Assembly (NCBI RefSeq): GCF_000518985.1
Contig: NZ_JAEQ01000003.1
Location: 62,001 to 126,000, forward strand
DNA: 64,000 bases
Reading direction: 5' to 3'
DNA from: Chelativorans sp. J32
Lineage (GTDB): Bacteria; Pseudomonadota; Alphaproteobacteria; Rhizobiales; Rhizobiaceae
The first letter of the stretch is position 1. Each line of letters begins with the position of its first letter. Below are positions 25,261 through 34,234 of the stretch, piece by piece. The notes below the pieces were generated by a model, which saw nothing but the letters and a program-made list of their open reading frames with translations, was not told the DNA's origin and did no database searches. The translations under genes were made by a program, and so were the position numbers.

Positions 25261-25533
25261 ATGGCAGAGAGCATCAAGGATCAGGTCAGGGCCTTCATCA
25301 TCGAGAATTTTCTTTTCGGCGACACATCGGCCCAAATTGATGACGACGCCTCGCTCATCGAGAACGACGTCATCGATTCAACCGGCGTGCTGGAGCTCGT
25401 TGCCTTCATCGAGGAGCGTTTCGGCGTGACGATGGCCGATTCCGAGATCGTCCCGGCGAATCTCGATTCGCTCGACCGGATCACTGCCTATGTCGGCTCG
25501 AAGACGGGCAAGGAAACATCGCTCAACGCCTGA
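25261..25533 (+). CDS. Acyl carrier protein
   Basis: The 90-residue protein is a stand-alone ACP. Ser40 in ENDVIDSTGVLELVAF is the expected phosphopantetheine site (D-S-T rather than the D-S-L of fatty-acid AcpP, which suggests a dedicated carrier). Helix II and the acidic recognition face are present (EERFGVTMADSEI). It sits between an AsnB-type amidotransferase and an AMP-dependent ligase, which could load it. A TGGAGATTGGA ribosome site precedes the ATG. Confidence 0.88.
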   Translation: MAESIKDQVRAFIIENFLFGDTSAQIDDDASLIENDVIDSTGVLELVAFIEERFGVTMADSEIVPANLDSLDRITAYVGSKTGKETSLNA

Positions 25534-25555
25534 TCGGCGGAGCGGGGAGGCTGTC

Positions 25556-27100
25556 ATGCGTTTCGAGGAATTCCTGCGGGGCAGCGCCTCGCGTCATGGC
25601 TCCAAGACGGCCCTGGTCAGCGGCTCCAAACGGCTCACCTATGCCGAGTTCGATGGGCTGACGGATCGCCTCGCCGCTGCGCTGGCCGCCAGGGGCGTGC
25701 GCCGCAACGATCGTGTCCTGGTCTTCATGGACAATTCCTGGGAGGCGGCGGTCTCGATCTTCGCGGTGCTGAAGGCTGGAGCCACCTTCAGCCCCATCAA
25801 TGCTTCCACCAAGGCCGAGAAGCTCGCCTACATCATCGGCAATTGCGAGGCTGCGGCGGTGCTCACCCAGGCGAAGCTGATGCCGGTTGCCGCCGAAGCC
25901 CGCGATCTTCATGGGCGGCCGCTCTTGTTGATCTCCACGGAAGGGCGGGGCGGTTTGGTGCCGGAAAGCGCCATTTCCTTTTCGCAGTGCCTGCAAGCCG
26001 AGCCGTTGCCGGTCCCCCATCACGGCATCGATGTCGACCTCGCCATGCTCATCTACACCTCCGGCTCCACCGGACGCCCCAAGGGCGTGATGATGACGCA
26101 TCGGAATATCGAGGCGGCGGCTACCTCCATCACCACCTATCTGCGCAACACGCCTGACGACATCATCCTGGGCGTGCTGCCGCTCGCCTTCGATTATGGC
26201 CTCTATCAGCTTCTGATGTCCGTCAAAATGGGCGCTACGCTGGTCCTGGAAAAGTCCTTTGCCTTCCCGCACGCGATCTTTGACCTGATGCGCAAGGAAA
26301 AGGTCACCGGGTTCCCGCTGGTGCCCACCATGGCAGCCATGATCTTGCAGATGCGCGATCTGGAGCCCGGTTTCCTGCCCACGCTGCGCTACGTCACCAA
26401 CACCGCCGCCGCGCTTCCGCCGCCGCACATCGCGCGCCTGCGCGAGCTTTTCCCCGGGGTCGAGCTCTATTCCATGTACGGGCTCACCGAGTGCAAGCGC
26501 TGCACCTACCTCCCGCCGGAGGAACTCGACCGACGGCCGGATTCCGTAGGCATCGCCATCCCCAACACCGAAGCCTTCGTGGTGGATGACGAAGGCAAGC
26601 CGCTTCCTCCCGGCGAGGTGGGCGAGCTCGTCATCCGCGGCCCCCATGTCATGCAGGGCTACTGGCGCAATGACGAGGCGACCGCGAAAATGCTGCGCCC
26701 AGGCCTCAATCCTTGGGAAAAAGTGCTCTATACGGGGGACCTTTTCCGCACGGATGCTGACGGCTTCCTCTATTTCGTCGGCCGCAAGGACGACATCATC
26801 AAGACGCGTGGCGAGAAGGTCGCACCCAAGGAGGTGGAGGCGGTGCTGCACACCCATCCTTCCATCGCCGAGGCCGTCGTGGCCGGCGTGGCGGACCCGG
26901 TGCTGGGCCACGCCATTGCCGCCATGGTGGTCTCCAGGGACCCGGCCCTCACCGAGCGCGAGGTTATCCGCCACTGTTCGCAGCACCTGGAAGATTTCAT
27001 GGTGCCCAAGGTCGTGAAATTCGTCTCAGAATTGCCTAAGACCGATACGGGCAAGGTCAGCCGCAGGCTTGCGGCGGAAAGCATAGAGCCAGCCGCATGA
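25556..27100 (+). CDS. AMP-dependent acyl ligase (acyl-CoA/acyl-ACP synthetase)
   Basis: The 514-residue adenylating enzyme activates a carboxylic acid and transfers it to CoA or a carrier thiol. Motifs in order: IYTSGSTGRPKGVMMTHRN (P-loop, near residue 170), YGLTECKRC, GELVIRGPHVMQGYW, YTGDLF, FVGRKDDIIKTRGEKV and the catalytic lysine in TDTGKVSRR at the end. The start at 25556 follows GGGGAGG by six bases. It starts 22 bases after the ACP gene and overlaps the NadE-like gene by four, so ligation to this ACP is the simplest reading. The acid is unknown. Confidence 0.9.
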   Translation: MRFEEFLRGSASRHGSKTALVSGSKRLTYAEFDGLTDRLAAALAARGVRRNDRVLVFMDNSWEAAVSIFAVLKAGATFSPINASTKAEKLAYIIGNCEAAAVLTQAKLMPVAAEARDLHGRPLLLISTEGRGGLVPESAISFSQCLQAEPLPVPHHGIDVDLAMLIYTSGSTGRPKGVMMTHRNIEAAATSITTYLRNTPDDIILGVLPLAFDYGLYQLLMSVKMGATLVLEKSFAFPHAIFDLMRKEKVTGFPLVPTMAAMILQMRDLEPGFLPTLRYVTNTAAALPPPHIARLRELFPGVELYSMYGLTECKRCTYLPPEELDRRPDSVGIAIPNTEAFVVDDEGKPLPPGEVGELVIRGPHVMQGYWRNDEATAKMLRPGLNPWEKVLYTGDLFRTDADGFLYFVGRKDDIIKTRGEKVAPKEVEAVLHTHPSIAEAVVAGVADPVLGHAIAAMVVSRDPALTEREVIRHCSQHLEDFMVPKVVKFVSELPKTDTGKVSRRLAAESIEPAA

Positions 27101-28089
27101 ACGCACTTCCTTCCTTCTCTGCCGCCACGCTTACAATCGATCCCGCCGTCGAGACGGAGCGGATCGTCGCCGCGCTTCGCGGGCAGCTCCGCTCGCTGCG
27201 CAAGCGCGGGCTCGTGTTGGGCGTCTCGGGCGGTATCGATTCCAGCGTTTCCACCGCGCTCGCGGTGCGGGCCGTAGGCGCGCAGAATGTCTGCTGCCTC
27301 TTCATGCCCGAGAACGACTCAGATCCCGAGAGCCTTCGCCTTGGGCAGCTCTTGACGCAAACCTTCGGCGTCGAGGGCATTGTCGAGGATATCGGTCCAA
27401 GCCTGAAGGCGATGGGTTGCTACGAGCGGCGCGACAGCTTCATCCGCAAGCTCGTGCCGGATTATGGTCCGGGCTGGGCGTCCAAGATCGTCATTGCCAA
27501 TGCGCTTGAAGGTGCTGCTTACAACATCTCCTGGCTTGTCGTGCAGGACCCGGAAGGAAACCAGAGCAGACACCGCATGACGCCCGAGGTCTATCTCGGC
27601 ATCGTCGCCGCCACGAATATGAAGCAGCGCACGCGCAAGCAGATCGAGTATTATCACGCCGACCGGCTGAACTTCGCCGTCATAGGCACGCCGAACCGGC
27701 TGGAATACGACCAGGGCTTCTTCGTCAAGAATGGCGACGGCGCGGCTGATGTGAAGCCGATCGCCCACCTCTACAAGTCGCAGGTCTATCAGCTCGCCGA
27801 ATATCTCGGTGTGCCGGAGGAGATCCGCCGCCGCCCGCCGACGACCGACACCTATTCGCTCGCCCACACGCAGGAGGAGTTCTACTTCTCGCTGCCTTAC
27901 GACCGCATGGACCTCTGCCTCTACGGACTGAATCACGGCGTTCCGGCAAGCGCGGTTGCCGCGGCGGCCGCACTTACCGAGGAGCAGGTTCAGAGTGTGT
28001 GGGCCGACATCGCAGCCAAACGCAAAGCGACGCGCTATCTCCATCTCCCGCCGCTCCTGGTGGAAAAGGTGGAAGAAGCCGGCGCCTGA
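27097..28089 (+). CDS. NadE-like ammonia-dependent NAD synthase-family amidase
   Basis: The 330-residue protein has the NadE ATP-pyrophosphatase fold without a glutaminase domain: LVLGVSGGIDSSVSTAL, then NMKQRTRKQIEYYHA, GTPNRLEYDQGFFVKNGDG and VKPIAHLYKSQVYQLAEYLG. The segment after PPTTDTYSLAHTQEEFYF differs from housekeeping NadE as I remember it. It may make NAD or amidate a different carboxylate with ammonia from the AsnB-type partner. The start overlaps the ligase stop (ATGA), making it the last gene of the four-gene cassette. Housekeeping status cannot be excluded from this window. Confidence 0.82.
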   Translation: MNALPSFSAATLTIDPAVETERIVAALRGQLRSLRKRGLVLGVSGGIDSSVSTALAVRAVGAQNVCCLFMPENDSDPESLRLGQLLTQTFGVEGIVEDIGPSLKAMGCYERRDSFIRKLVPDYGPGWASKIVIANALEGAAYNISWLVVQDPEGNQSRHRMTPEVYLGIVAATNMKQRTRKQIEYYHADRLNFAVIGTPNRLEYDQGFFVKNGDGAADVKPIAHLYKSQVYQLAEYLGVPEEIRRRPPTTDTYSLAHTQEEFYFSLPYDRMDLCLYGLNHGVPASAVAAAAALTEEQVQSVWADIAAKRKATRYLHLPPLLVEKVEEAGA

Positions 28090-28122
28090 ACGCTTTCTCT
28101 CAGGGATTGGCCGTAAGCGGAT

Positions 28123-29124
28123 TCAGCCTTCGCCGAGCTTGCGGCTTTCCACCCATGCCTTCGGATCGACACGCGCGCGGAGAAAGCCGACGGGCAGCGC
28201 TGCCGCGTGGAAAAGCCAGGCGACCACCACGTAAAGGCCCATGGCGAGGCCGCCCTTGCGCAAGGACATGACCGCCACGGCGAAGACAAAGGTTGCAAGC
28301 ACGATTATGAGCGCCATGAGCTTGTTGGGGAGAAAGATCAGGATCGCCAGGCAGAAGGCCATCCAAGCCAGCACAAGCGCCCAGAGGCGTAGCTCGGGCA
28401 GCTCCCTCAAGAGCCGTGTGAAGTGAGGCTTGCCCGCGGCGGCACGCAGCAACTCTCCAATGCCGAAAAGATATTTGCTCTTCCAGCGCCTCACGAGGAG
28501 GCGATAGGAATTTTCGACGTGGCCGTAATGCTGCACGAAGCGCCTGTCGAGGCGAACGAGACGCCATCCGGCGCTGCGCAGACGGATGCCGAGATCGAAC
28601 TCCTCATAACCGTGCAGATTGCGGTCGGTAAGATAGCCCACACTTTCAATCGCCGCACGGCGGTAAAGCCCGCCGCCATTCATGCGGTCGATCTCGCCCA
28701 CACGGTTTTCTGGCGCGTTCCTCGTCACCCGGCGGGAAAATTCCAGGTTCGAAAGGTTCATCTCCTGGACATGGCCAGTGACCCCAGCCACATCGGGATG
28801 GTCCTGCAGATATTTGATCGCCTCGGCAAGAAAGCCTGGGTCGAGATCCATGTCACCGTCGAGAAGGCAGACGAAATCATAATGGGCGTATTGGAATCCG
28901 AGCTGGCCGCCAATGCCGCAACTCGGCTTTGCGGGGTCGACGATCTGCACCATTGTGGCAGGATATTGCGAAACGATCTCGGCCGTCCGGTCGGTGGACC
29001 CGCTATCGGCGACGATCACCTCTCCCTGGCCAGCGGGCAGGCCGGCGAGCGCATGCTCGATGGTGGAGGCGATCCGCTTCTCCTCATTGAGGGTCTTGAT
29101 GACGATACTGACCGTCAATTCCAT
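28123..29124 (-). CDS. Family 2 glycosyltransferase
   Basis: The 333-residue protein has a GT-A catalytic domain (SIVIKTLNEEKRIASTIEHA, VIVADSGSTDRTAEI, CLLDGDMDLDPGF, with the DXD-like DGD) and three C-terminal hydrophobic segments (about 236-255, 257-278, 290-310). It should add a sugar from a nucleotide donor to the lipid-linked repeat on the inner membrane face. It is the last gene of the minus-strand glycan locus, overlapping the VanZ-like gene by 10 bases and convergent with the NadE-like gene. Confidence 0.9.
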   Translation of the reverse strand: MELTVSIVIKTLNEEKRIASTIEHALAGLPAGQGEVIVADSGSTDRTAEIVSQYPATMVQIVDPAKPSCGIGGQLGFQYAHYDFVCLLDGDMDLDPGFLAEAIKYLQDHPDVAGVTGHVQEMNLSNLEFSRRVTRNAPENRVGEIDRMNGGGLYRRAAIESVGYLTDRNLHGYEEFDLGIRLRSAGWRLVRLDRRFVQHYGHVENSYRLLVRRWKSKYLFGIGELLRAAAGKPHFTRLLRELPELRLWALVLAWMAFCLAILIFLPNKLMALIIVLATFVFAVAVMSLRKGGLAMGLYVVVAWLFHAAALPVGFLRARVDPKAWVESRKLGEG

Positions 29125-29540
29125 CTCCGTGCCAGGCGTTGGTTAAGCAGGCGCAGGAGAAGCCATGTGCCGGTCACGCCGCCAATCCCGCCGGCAAGCT
29201 TTACGGCAAAGTCCGCAAACCGGGCATGGCGGTCGCTGAGCGTCAATTGCAGGAGTTCAAGGCCGGCGGCAGCCAAAACAACGGCCAGCAGAACGAGAAG
29301 AATGCGCCTGGGGAAAGCGATCGCATAAAGGGCCCCCAGCACCGCGAAAGCGGCGAAGTGCTCGAAATGAACCGGAAATTGCGTGCGCGGCCGCATGTTC
29401 AGCGGTGAGAGCGTGGCATAGAGGATGATCGCCAGGATCAGGAAAGGCGCTGCCATGCGTGCCCAATCGAGCAGTTTCGGCGCCAGCCGCCGACGCATGA
29501 AGCCGCCCGAGATGATCTGTGTTTCTTCCGTTACGCGCAT
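29115..29540 (-). CDS. VanZ-like membrane protein
   Basis: The 141-residue protein has four hydrophobic segments and the VanZ-family pattern of short loops with conserved polar residues (LSPLNMRPRTQF, HFEHFAAFAVLGALYA, then ELLQLTLSDRHARFADFAVKLAGG). VanZ-like proteins accompany glycan and peptidoglycan genes but have no settled activity. The ATG at 29540 follows AGGTAGAA; an internal ATG (MRRRLAPK) is an alternative. It is translationally coupled to the GT2 gene. Confidence 0.78.
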   Translation of the reverse strand: MRVTEETQIISGGFMRRRLAPKLLDWARMAAPFLILAIILYATLSPLNMRPRTQFPVHFEHFAAFAVLGALYAIAFPRRILLVLLAVVLAAAGLELLQLTLSDRHARFADFAVKLAGGIGGVTGTWLLLRLLNQRLARRWN

Positions 29541-29557
29541 TTCTACCTGATGTTGTG

Positions 29558-30805
29558 TCAGTGCGGGAGCAGCGAGCGATAGACGAGTGCCGTGCGCTCC
29601 GCAATGGACGGCCATCCATATTGCTCTTCGATTTCTCGCGCCTTCTCGCGTCGTTCCTCCGGCGAATGGGGATGGGCGAGTTTGCGGTCGATGGCGGCAG
29701 CCAGCGCGTCCGTATCGCCAAGGGGGAAATAGTCCTCGGGCGGAAGGCCCACTTCCAGATTGGCGGAGATATCGCTGGCAAGGACCGGCAGCCCATTGCC
29801 AAGCGCTTCCAGAAGAGCGATGGGCATCCCTTCGTGGCTGGATGGCAGGACAAAGAGAGCCGCATTTGCAAACAGGGCTGCAAGATTGTTCCCGGTTTGG
29901 AAACCGGTCATGATAACGCCGGGCACCTCGGCGGCTCTTTCCTTCAATCTCTTGGAATAAGGCGTCTCGAACTCGCTGCCGCCAACGATCACCAGCCTGT
30001 AGCCCGGCCGGTTCAGCTTGGAGAAGGCCTCGATCAGGTCGGTCTGGCGTTTCTCCGGCACTAGCCGGGCAACCGTCAGGATATAGCCCTGTTCGTTCAG
30101 ACCGAATTGCGCAAGAGCGCCGGCCGCGTCTTCGGTGGTGTGGATCGCCACCCCATTCGGGATGAAGCTCACCGGTACGCCGTAGCGGCTTTGCATCGTG
30201 TCTGCGACACCGGCCGCGACGGCGATGCGCCTATTGGCGAATTTCATGCCGAGCGCTTCCCCAAGCTTCAGCATCTTTTTTGCGAAGCGGCCCCATTTCT
30301 GCCGATCATAATCGAACCCGTGATGGGTCACGACGATCCTGAGGCGCAAGAGTCGAGCAAGCGGTACCACAAGCGAGGGCCCGATTGCGTGAATATGCAG
30401 GATGTCGGGACGGCGGAAGGCTGAATAGAGGACGCCCAGGAAGGTATGGATGGCAGCTTCAAGCGCCTGCTTTCGCGGCGACCAGAGCGGCACCACCTTG
30501 ATGCCATCCCAGACGACCGGTTTCTTCTCTTTCAGATACTGCCGGCGCCCTATGACGGTGACGTCCCATCCCAGGTGCAGCAGTTCCCGGCCCAATATCT
30601 CCACATGCCGTTCGACACCGCCCTGGACGTTCGGTATCCCGCGTAGCCCGAGCATCGTGACGCGGCCTGTGACCTCTGACGGGTTCCGCGCCGCCCCGTC
30701 ATCGGCCGCGTGCTCCTGCCCATCGAGGCGGAGACTCGCGCCGGCGGCGGCATCTTTGCCACCAGCTTCTGTCCCACTTCGAAACGATGCCCCCAAACTA
30801 TCCAT
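29558..30805 (-). CDS. Family 4 glycosyltransferase
   Basis: A GT-B fold transferase of up to 415 residues. The catalytic body begins at MLGLRGIPNVQGGVERHVEIL; the preceding 50 residues are low-complexity, so the true start may be an internal one. C-terminal donor-site features are present: VARLVPEKRQTDLIEAF, VIVGGSEFETPY, and LFVLPSSHEGMPIALLEALGNG with the E-x7-E pair. It lies 17 bases before the VanZ-like gene on the same strand. Confidence 0.88.
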   Translation of the reverse strand: MDSLGASFRSGTEAGGKDAAAGASLRLDGQEHAADDGAARNPSEVTGRVTMLGLRGIPNVQGGVERHVEILGRELLHLGWDVTVIGRRQYLKEKKPVVWDGIKVVPLWSPRKQALEAAIHTFLGVLYSAFRRPDILHIHAIGPSLVVPLARLLRLRIVVTHHGFDYDRQKWGRFAKKMLKLGEALGMKFANRRIAVAAGVADTMQSRYGVPVSFIPNGVAIHTTEDAAGALAQFGLNEQGYILTVARLVPEKRQTDLIEAFSKLNRPGYRLVIVGGSEFETPYSKRLKERAAEVPGVIMTGFQTGNNLAALFANAALFVLPSSHEGMPIALLEALGNGLPVLASDISANLEVGLPPEDYFPLGDTDALAAAIDRKLAHPHSPEERREKAREIEEQYGWPSIAERTALVYRSLLPH

Positions 30806-30843
30806 GACCTATAATGAAGATATGACCGAAGCCGAATTAGAGC

Positions 30844-32124
30844 TTACGTTCCATAAGGCCTTACCGCCGCAAGGTCCAATGGTGTCAGCGTCGCATAGAG
30901 GTCGAGCATCCGCCGCTTATAAGCCTGGGGAGAGAATTCTTCCTGGATCCAAGCCCTGCCTAGCCGTCCCATAGCCGTGCGGTCAGCCGCCGAAAGCGAT
31001 GCCAGTTCGTTCAAGGCCTGGGCGAGGTCGTCCGGCGAGCCAGCTTTTGCGATCCTCCCCGTCTCTCCCTCCTTGATCATTTCCGGAATGCCGCCGATCG
31101 CGGAGCCGATCACCGGGCGGCCGAGAGCATAGGCCTCCAGAATGCTGATCGGTGCGTTCTCATACCATTCGGACGGTAGAACCAGCGCCTTCGATTCGCC
31201 GATGAGCCTGTGGAGATTTTCTCCCGAAACATAGCCCGCGAACATGACGTCGGCATTCACCGTGCGAGCGAGATCCCGTAGCGCGTTCTCCTCGGGGCCC
31301 GTGCCGGCGATAACCAGCTTTTGCCCTGCAAGCGCTGCCGCGCGGATCAAGGTTGCGATGCCCTTTTCCGGCGCAAGCCGGCCAGCATAGACGAAATAGT
31401 CCTGCTCTATCCAGTCGGCCTTCATTTGCGAGGCGTCCACGAAATTCGGAATGTAAACCAGCTTTTCCGGCGGCCATCCCCATTCGATGAGCTTCTCGCG
31501 GTAGAAGCGGCTCGGCACGACGATACGGTCGATCTTGTCGCGGTAGAGACCGAGAAGCCGGTGGACCAGCGTTTCGATGAACACCACCCCGCTGACCGCA
31601 GCCGAATCCTTTACGCAGCGATTGAGCGCGACCTTGTAGATGTGGCCGCCTTTGCACTGCTCGCAAATCGAGCCCTGCCGCAGCATCTTGTAGGCGGGGC
31701 AGGCGAGCTTCAGGTCATGCGCCGTCATGACGACCGGAACGCCGGCGTTTTTTAAGGTGGAGAAGATCGCGGGCGACAGGTGGTGATAGACATTGTGGGC
31801 GTGGGCGATCATGGGCGGGGCAGCCGCGATCAGTTGCGCGAGCTTTCGCTGCGCCTCGAACGAATAGATGACCTTTGCAGCGTCCAACGCTTTTGTAACG
31901 AAGCCTTGTTGATTGCCGTATTCTATCTCCGAAACGAAGTAGTCAGACCATTTGGACGGTTCGTTTTTCTCGTGCTTCATCGCGAACGGCACGACGTCCC
32001 AGCCCATTTCGGCAAAGAGCGACATATGGTCGAAGAAGACCGCTTCGGCTCCGCCGCGGCGGTAGAAATAGTTGTTGATCGCCAGGAGGCGCGGCCCATC
32101 CGTCCGCATGATCGGTGGCGCCAC
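30844..32124 (-). CDS. Family 4 glycosyltransferase
   Basis: The 426-residue protein starts at a GTG preceded by GGGAGG; an ATG follows five codons later. N-terminal acceptor motifs include INNYFYRRGGAEAVFFDHMS. A central four-cysteine patch (CPAYKMLRQGSICEQCKGG, then NRCVKD) is seen in several exopolysaccharide GT4 enzymes. The donor domain follows with YAGRLAPEKGIATLIRAA, YVSGENLHRLIGESKALVLP and SEWYENAPISILEAYALGRP. It is coupled to the deacetylase gene upstream, with three bases between stop and start. Confidence 0.9.
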   Translation of the reverse strand: MAPPIMRTDGPRLLAINNYFYRRGGAEAVFFDHMSLFAEMGWDVVPFAMKHEKNEPSKWSDYFVSEIEYGNQQGFVTKALDAAKVIYSFEAQRKLAQLIAAAPPMIAHAHNVYHHLSPAIFSTLKNAGVPVVMTAHDLKLACPAYKMLRQGSICEQCKGGHIYKVALNRCVKDSAAVSGVVFIETLVHRLLGLYRDKIDRIVVPSRFYREKLIEWGWPPEKLVYIPNFVDASQMKADWIEQDYFVYAGRLAPEKGIATLIRAAALAGQKLVIAGTGPEENALRDLARTVNADVMFAGYVSGENLHRLIGESKALVLPSEWYENAPISILEAYALGRPVIGSAIGGIPEMIKEGETGRIAKAGSPDDLAQALNELASLSAADRTAMGRLGRAWIQEEFSPQAYKRRMLDLYATLTPLDLAAVRPYGT

Positions 32125-32127
32125 GGT

Positions 32128-32892
32128 TCAGGCCTCCCAGCCAAGCAGTGAAACAGCTTCGCCCATGGTGACGATCCGGCAATTCTTCGACATTGCGTAG
32201 GAAACCAGATGATCGAAGGTCTCGGGCGTGCAGCCGAACGGCGTGGGGGTCTCCACGATGTCGTGGGTGAAGAAGATCAGCCACCCCGGCTCGACGGCCA
32301 CATTGTCGATCCAGCCGGTGAGGGTCCGCGCATATTCCTCGGGCTGGCGGATTTCCACTCCCTTCAACATCAGGTGGTCCGCCCTGCCACGGTTGATCGC
32401 CTCGCCTGCCCCCCTGCAGGCGGCGTAGCGGGAGGAAAGCACCCGTCTTGCTGACGGCCAGGCGGCATTGAATGGATAGGAGAAGCTGCGGATCGGCTGC
32501 TCCACGCCAGCTCCTCGCAAATAAGCTTCGTTCCTGGCCAGGTCTTCCTCAAGCCCGCTTCCGATCGTCCTGAGCTTGCGGTGGGCAAAGGTGTGGCAGC
32601 CGATTTCATGGCCTCGCATCGAGAGTTCGCGGCAGCCTTCGGGCGAGATCAACCTGCGGCCGGGCTCTACATGCGAAGCTATGCCGCCGGAAATGTAGAA
32701 TGTGCCGCGGGCGCCATATCGTTCCAGAATCCGAGCGCCATTGGTGAGTGCGGTCTCGGGCACGTCGTCGAAGGTGAACGTGACGAGCGGCGTGTCTGTC
32801 GCGACCTCCCGCTCCCGGCTGCCCATTTTCCAAAGAAAGCGATTGACCGCACGATCGATCAGCTCGCCCGTATCCGCGACGCCCCCCACCAT
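32128..32892 (-). CDS. Polysaccharide deacetylase (NodB-homology domain)
   Basis: The 254-residue protein removes N-acetyl groups from amino sugars. NodB motifs: TFTFDDVPETALTN (catalytic and metal aspartates), GHEIGCHTFAHRKL (zinc histidines), SFSYPFNAA and LIFFTHDIVETPTPFG. No signal peptide is evident, so it probably acts in the cytoplasm on the lipid-linked oligosaccharide. It lies three bases after the polymerase gene. Confidence 0.88.
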   Translation of the reverse strand: MVGGVADTGELIDRAVNRFLWKMGSREREVATDTPLVTFTFDDVPETALTNGARILERYGARGTFYISGGIASHVEPGRRLISPEGCRELSMRGHEIGCHTFAHRKLRTIGSGLEEDLARNEAYLRGAGVEQPIRSFSYPFNAAWPSARRVLSSRYAACRGAGEAINRGRADHLMLKGVEIRQPEEYARTLTGWIDNVAVEPGWLIFFTHDIVETPTPFGCTPETFDHLVSYAMSKNCRIVTMGEAVSLLGWEA

Positions 32893-32895
32893 TTC

Positions 32896-34218
32896 CTATG
32901 TTCCCCCCGTTGCCCGAGAATGGATTATCCGGGTAGAGGCCGAAGCCTGAAGCCGAAATCCGTAAAGCGCCAGCATGAAGGTGAACCAGAGCATGTTGCC
33001 ACCTTCAAAGAACAGGCTTTCGAGACCGGCATTGAAAAGCGTGTACAGCCAAACGCGAAAATAAAGCCGCATCAGCGGCGAGTGCTGCTCTTCCGGCTTC
33101 ACCCGAGCGATATCGCGAAGGGGAAGAAAGAGCACCCAGATCAGCGTCAGCAGCAAGCCCGGAACACCGGTCATAAGCGTGATGTCGAGAAACGAATTGT
33201 GCCCGTTGGCGGCCGCAACCGCCCATGTCTCGATCGAACCGCCGCTGTAGACAAGTTCTTCCGTCTGCCAGAACCCCTTAAAGCCGTAGCCCAGTATGGG
33301 GTTTTCCGCAATCGCGCCGAACGCAAAGCGCCAGATATCTGCGCGGTTCGTAAATGTCGCGTCAATCCCGAGATTGGTGAGAAACGCGCCGAAAGGCTCT
33401 ATGACAGCCGCCCCGACAGCGAGCAAGTTGAACAGCGCGACGCCGCCAACCGCAATGGGCACGCGCAGAAAGCGGAAACGCTCGAACGCCCAGGCCACGA
33501 TGAGAGTGGCCGGAAGCATTGCGCTGGATGTCTTTCCTCCCGTATGGATCAGGAAGAAGACCGCCATCACCACGATGAGGCCGCCCAGGAGGCGCGACCA
33601 CGCGGCCATGACGAAAAGCCCGAAGAACGAAGCTATCACCATAGCCGCCGCGGCACTGTTCTTGTGCGGGAAGTGGCCGCGCCAAAGCCCGGCATTCATC
33701 GGCTCGCGCAATTCGGTGGCTTGGTGAATGGAGACATTAGGCTCGAAAAGCACACCGTAATAGGAAAGCAGAAGCGCTGCCAGGGTCCCCAGGGCAAGCA
33801 TCACCGCAAAGTGCCGCTCCGATACCGGAATCAAGAGATATATGCTGGCATTCACCGTCATGATGACGGCCAGGACAACCCCCTTTATCCCGAGCATCGG
33901 TTCGTTCGAGAGGATCGAGACGAACAGAAACCATGCGAAGAGGGGAATGAGGACAAGACGCGGCTGGAGGATCTGATTTCGCAGCGCGTGGAACAATCCG
34001 AAGAGCAGGATCAGGCCTGACAGCCCGAGGGAGACGATCTGATTTAGCCTATTTGAATTTCCCGCCGAAGGATCGAGCACGGCCTCACCGGTCAGATCCA
34101 CGAACGGGTTGAGAGAAATCCAGAAGAACAGGAACAGCGCCATGAACAGCACCGTACGTGCTGCTGTGTTGGCCGCCCTTTCCGGCAGATCGACGGCGCT
34201 CAGCTCGGCGGTCTGCAT
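32896..34218 (-). CDS. O-antigen ligase/polymerase-like membrane protein (Wzy type)
   Basis: The 440-residue protein has about 11-12 membrane segments and a large periplasmic loop (about 310-370) with NPILGYGFKGFWQTEELVYSG and the phrase AAANGHNSFLDITLMTGVPG, a hallmark of the Wzy/WaaL group. It should polymerise repeat units or ligate chains on the outer leaflet. It lies between Wzz-like and deacetylase genes. The family alone does not separate polymerase from ligase; co-location with flippase and Wzz favours polymerase. Confidence 0.85.
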   Translation of the reverse strand: MQTAELSAVDLPERAANTAARTVLFMALFLFFWISLNPFVDLTGEAVLDPSAGNSNRLNQIVSLGLSGLILLFGLFHALRNQILQPRLVLIPLFAWFLFVSILSNEPMLGIKGVVLAVIMTVNASIYLLIPVSERHFAVMLALGTLAALLLSYYGVLFEPNVSIHQATELREPMNAGLWRGHFPHKNSAAAAMVIASFFGLFVMAAWSRLLGGLIVVMAVFFLIHTGGKTSSAMLPATLIVAWAFERFRFLRVPIAVGGVALFNLLAVGAAVIEPFGAFLTNLGIDATFTNRADIWRFAFGAIAENPILGYGFKGFWQTEELVYSGGSIETWAVAAANGHNSFLDITLMTGVPGLLLTLIWVLFLPLRDIARVKPEEQHSPLMRLYFRVWLYTLFNAGLESLFFEGGNMLWFTFMLALYGFRLQASASTRIIHSRATGGT

Positions 34219-34234
34219 TGGAGGGGCCCCTGCG

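Noticed and set aside
25523-26986. 487-codon minus-strand frame opposite the acyl ligase
   Set aside because: It is rich in His, Arg and Gly with no motif; the plus strand holds all AMP-ligase motifs.
32581-34020. 479-codon plus-strand frame opposite the polymerase and deacetylase
   Set aside because: It is highly charged and without domains, the usual complement of a membrane-protein gene.
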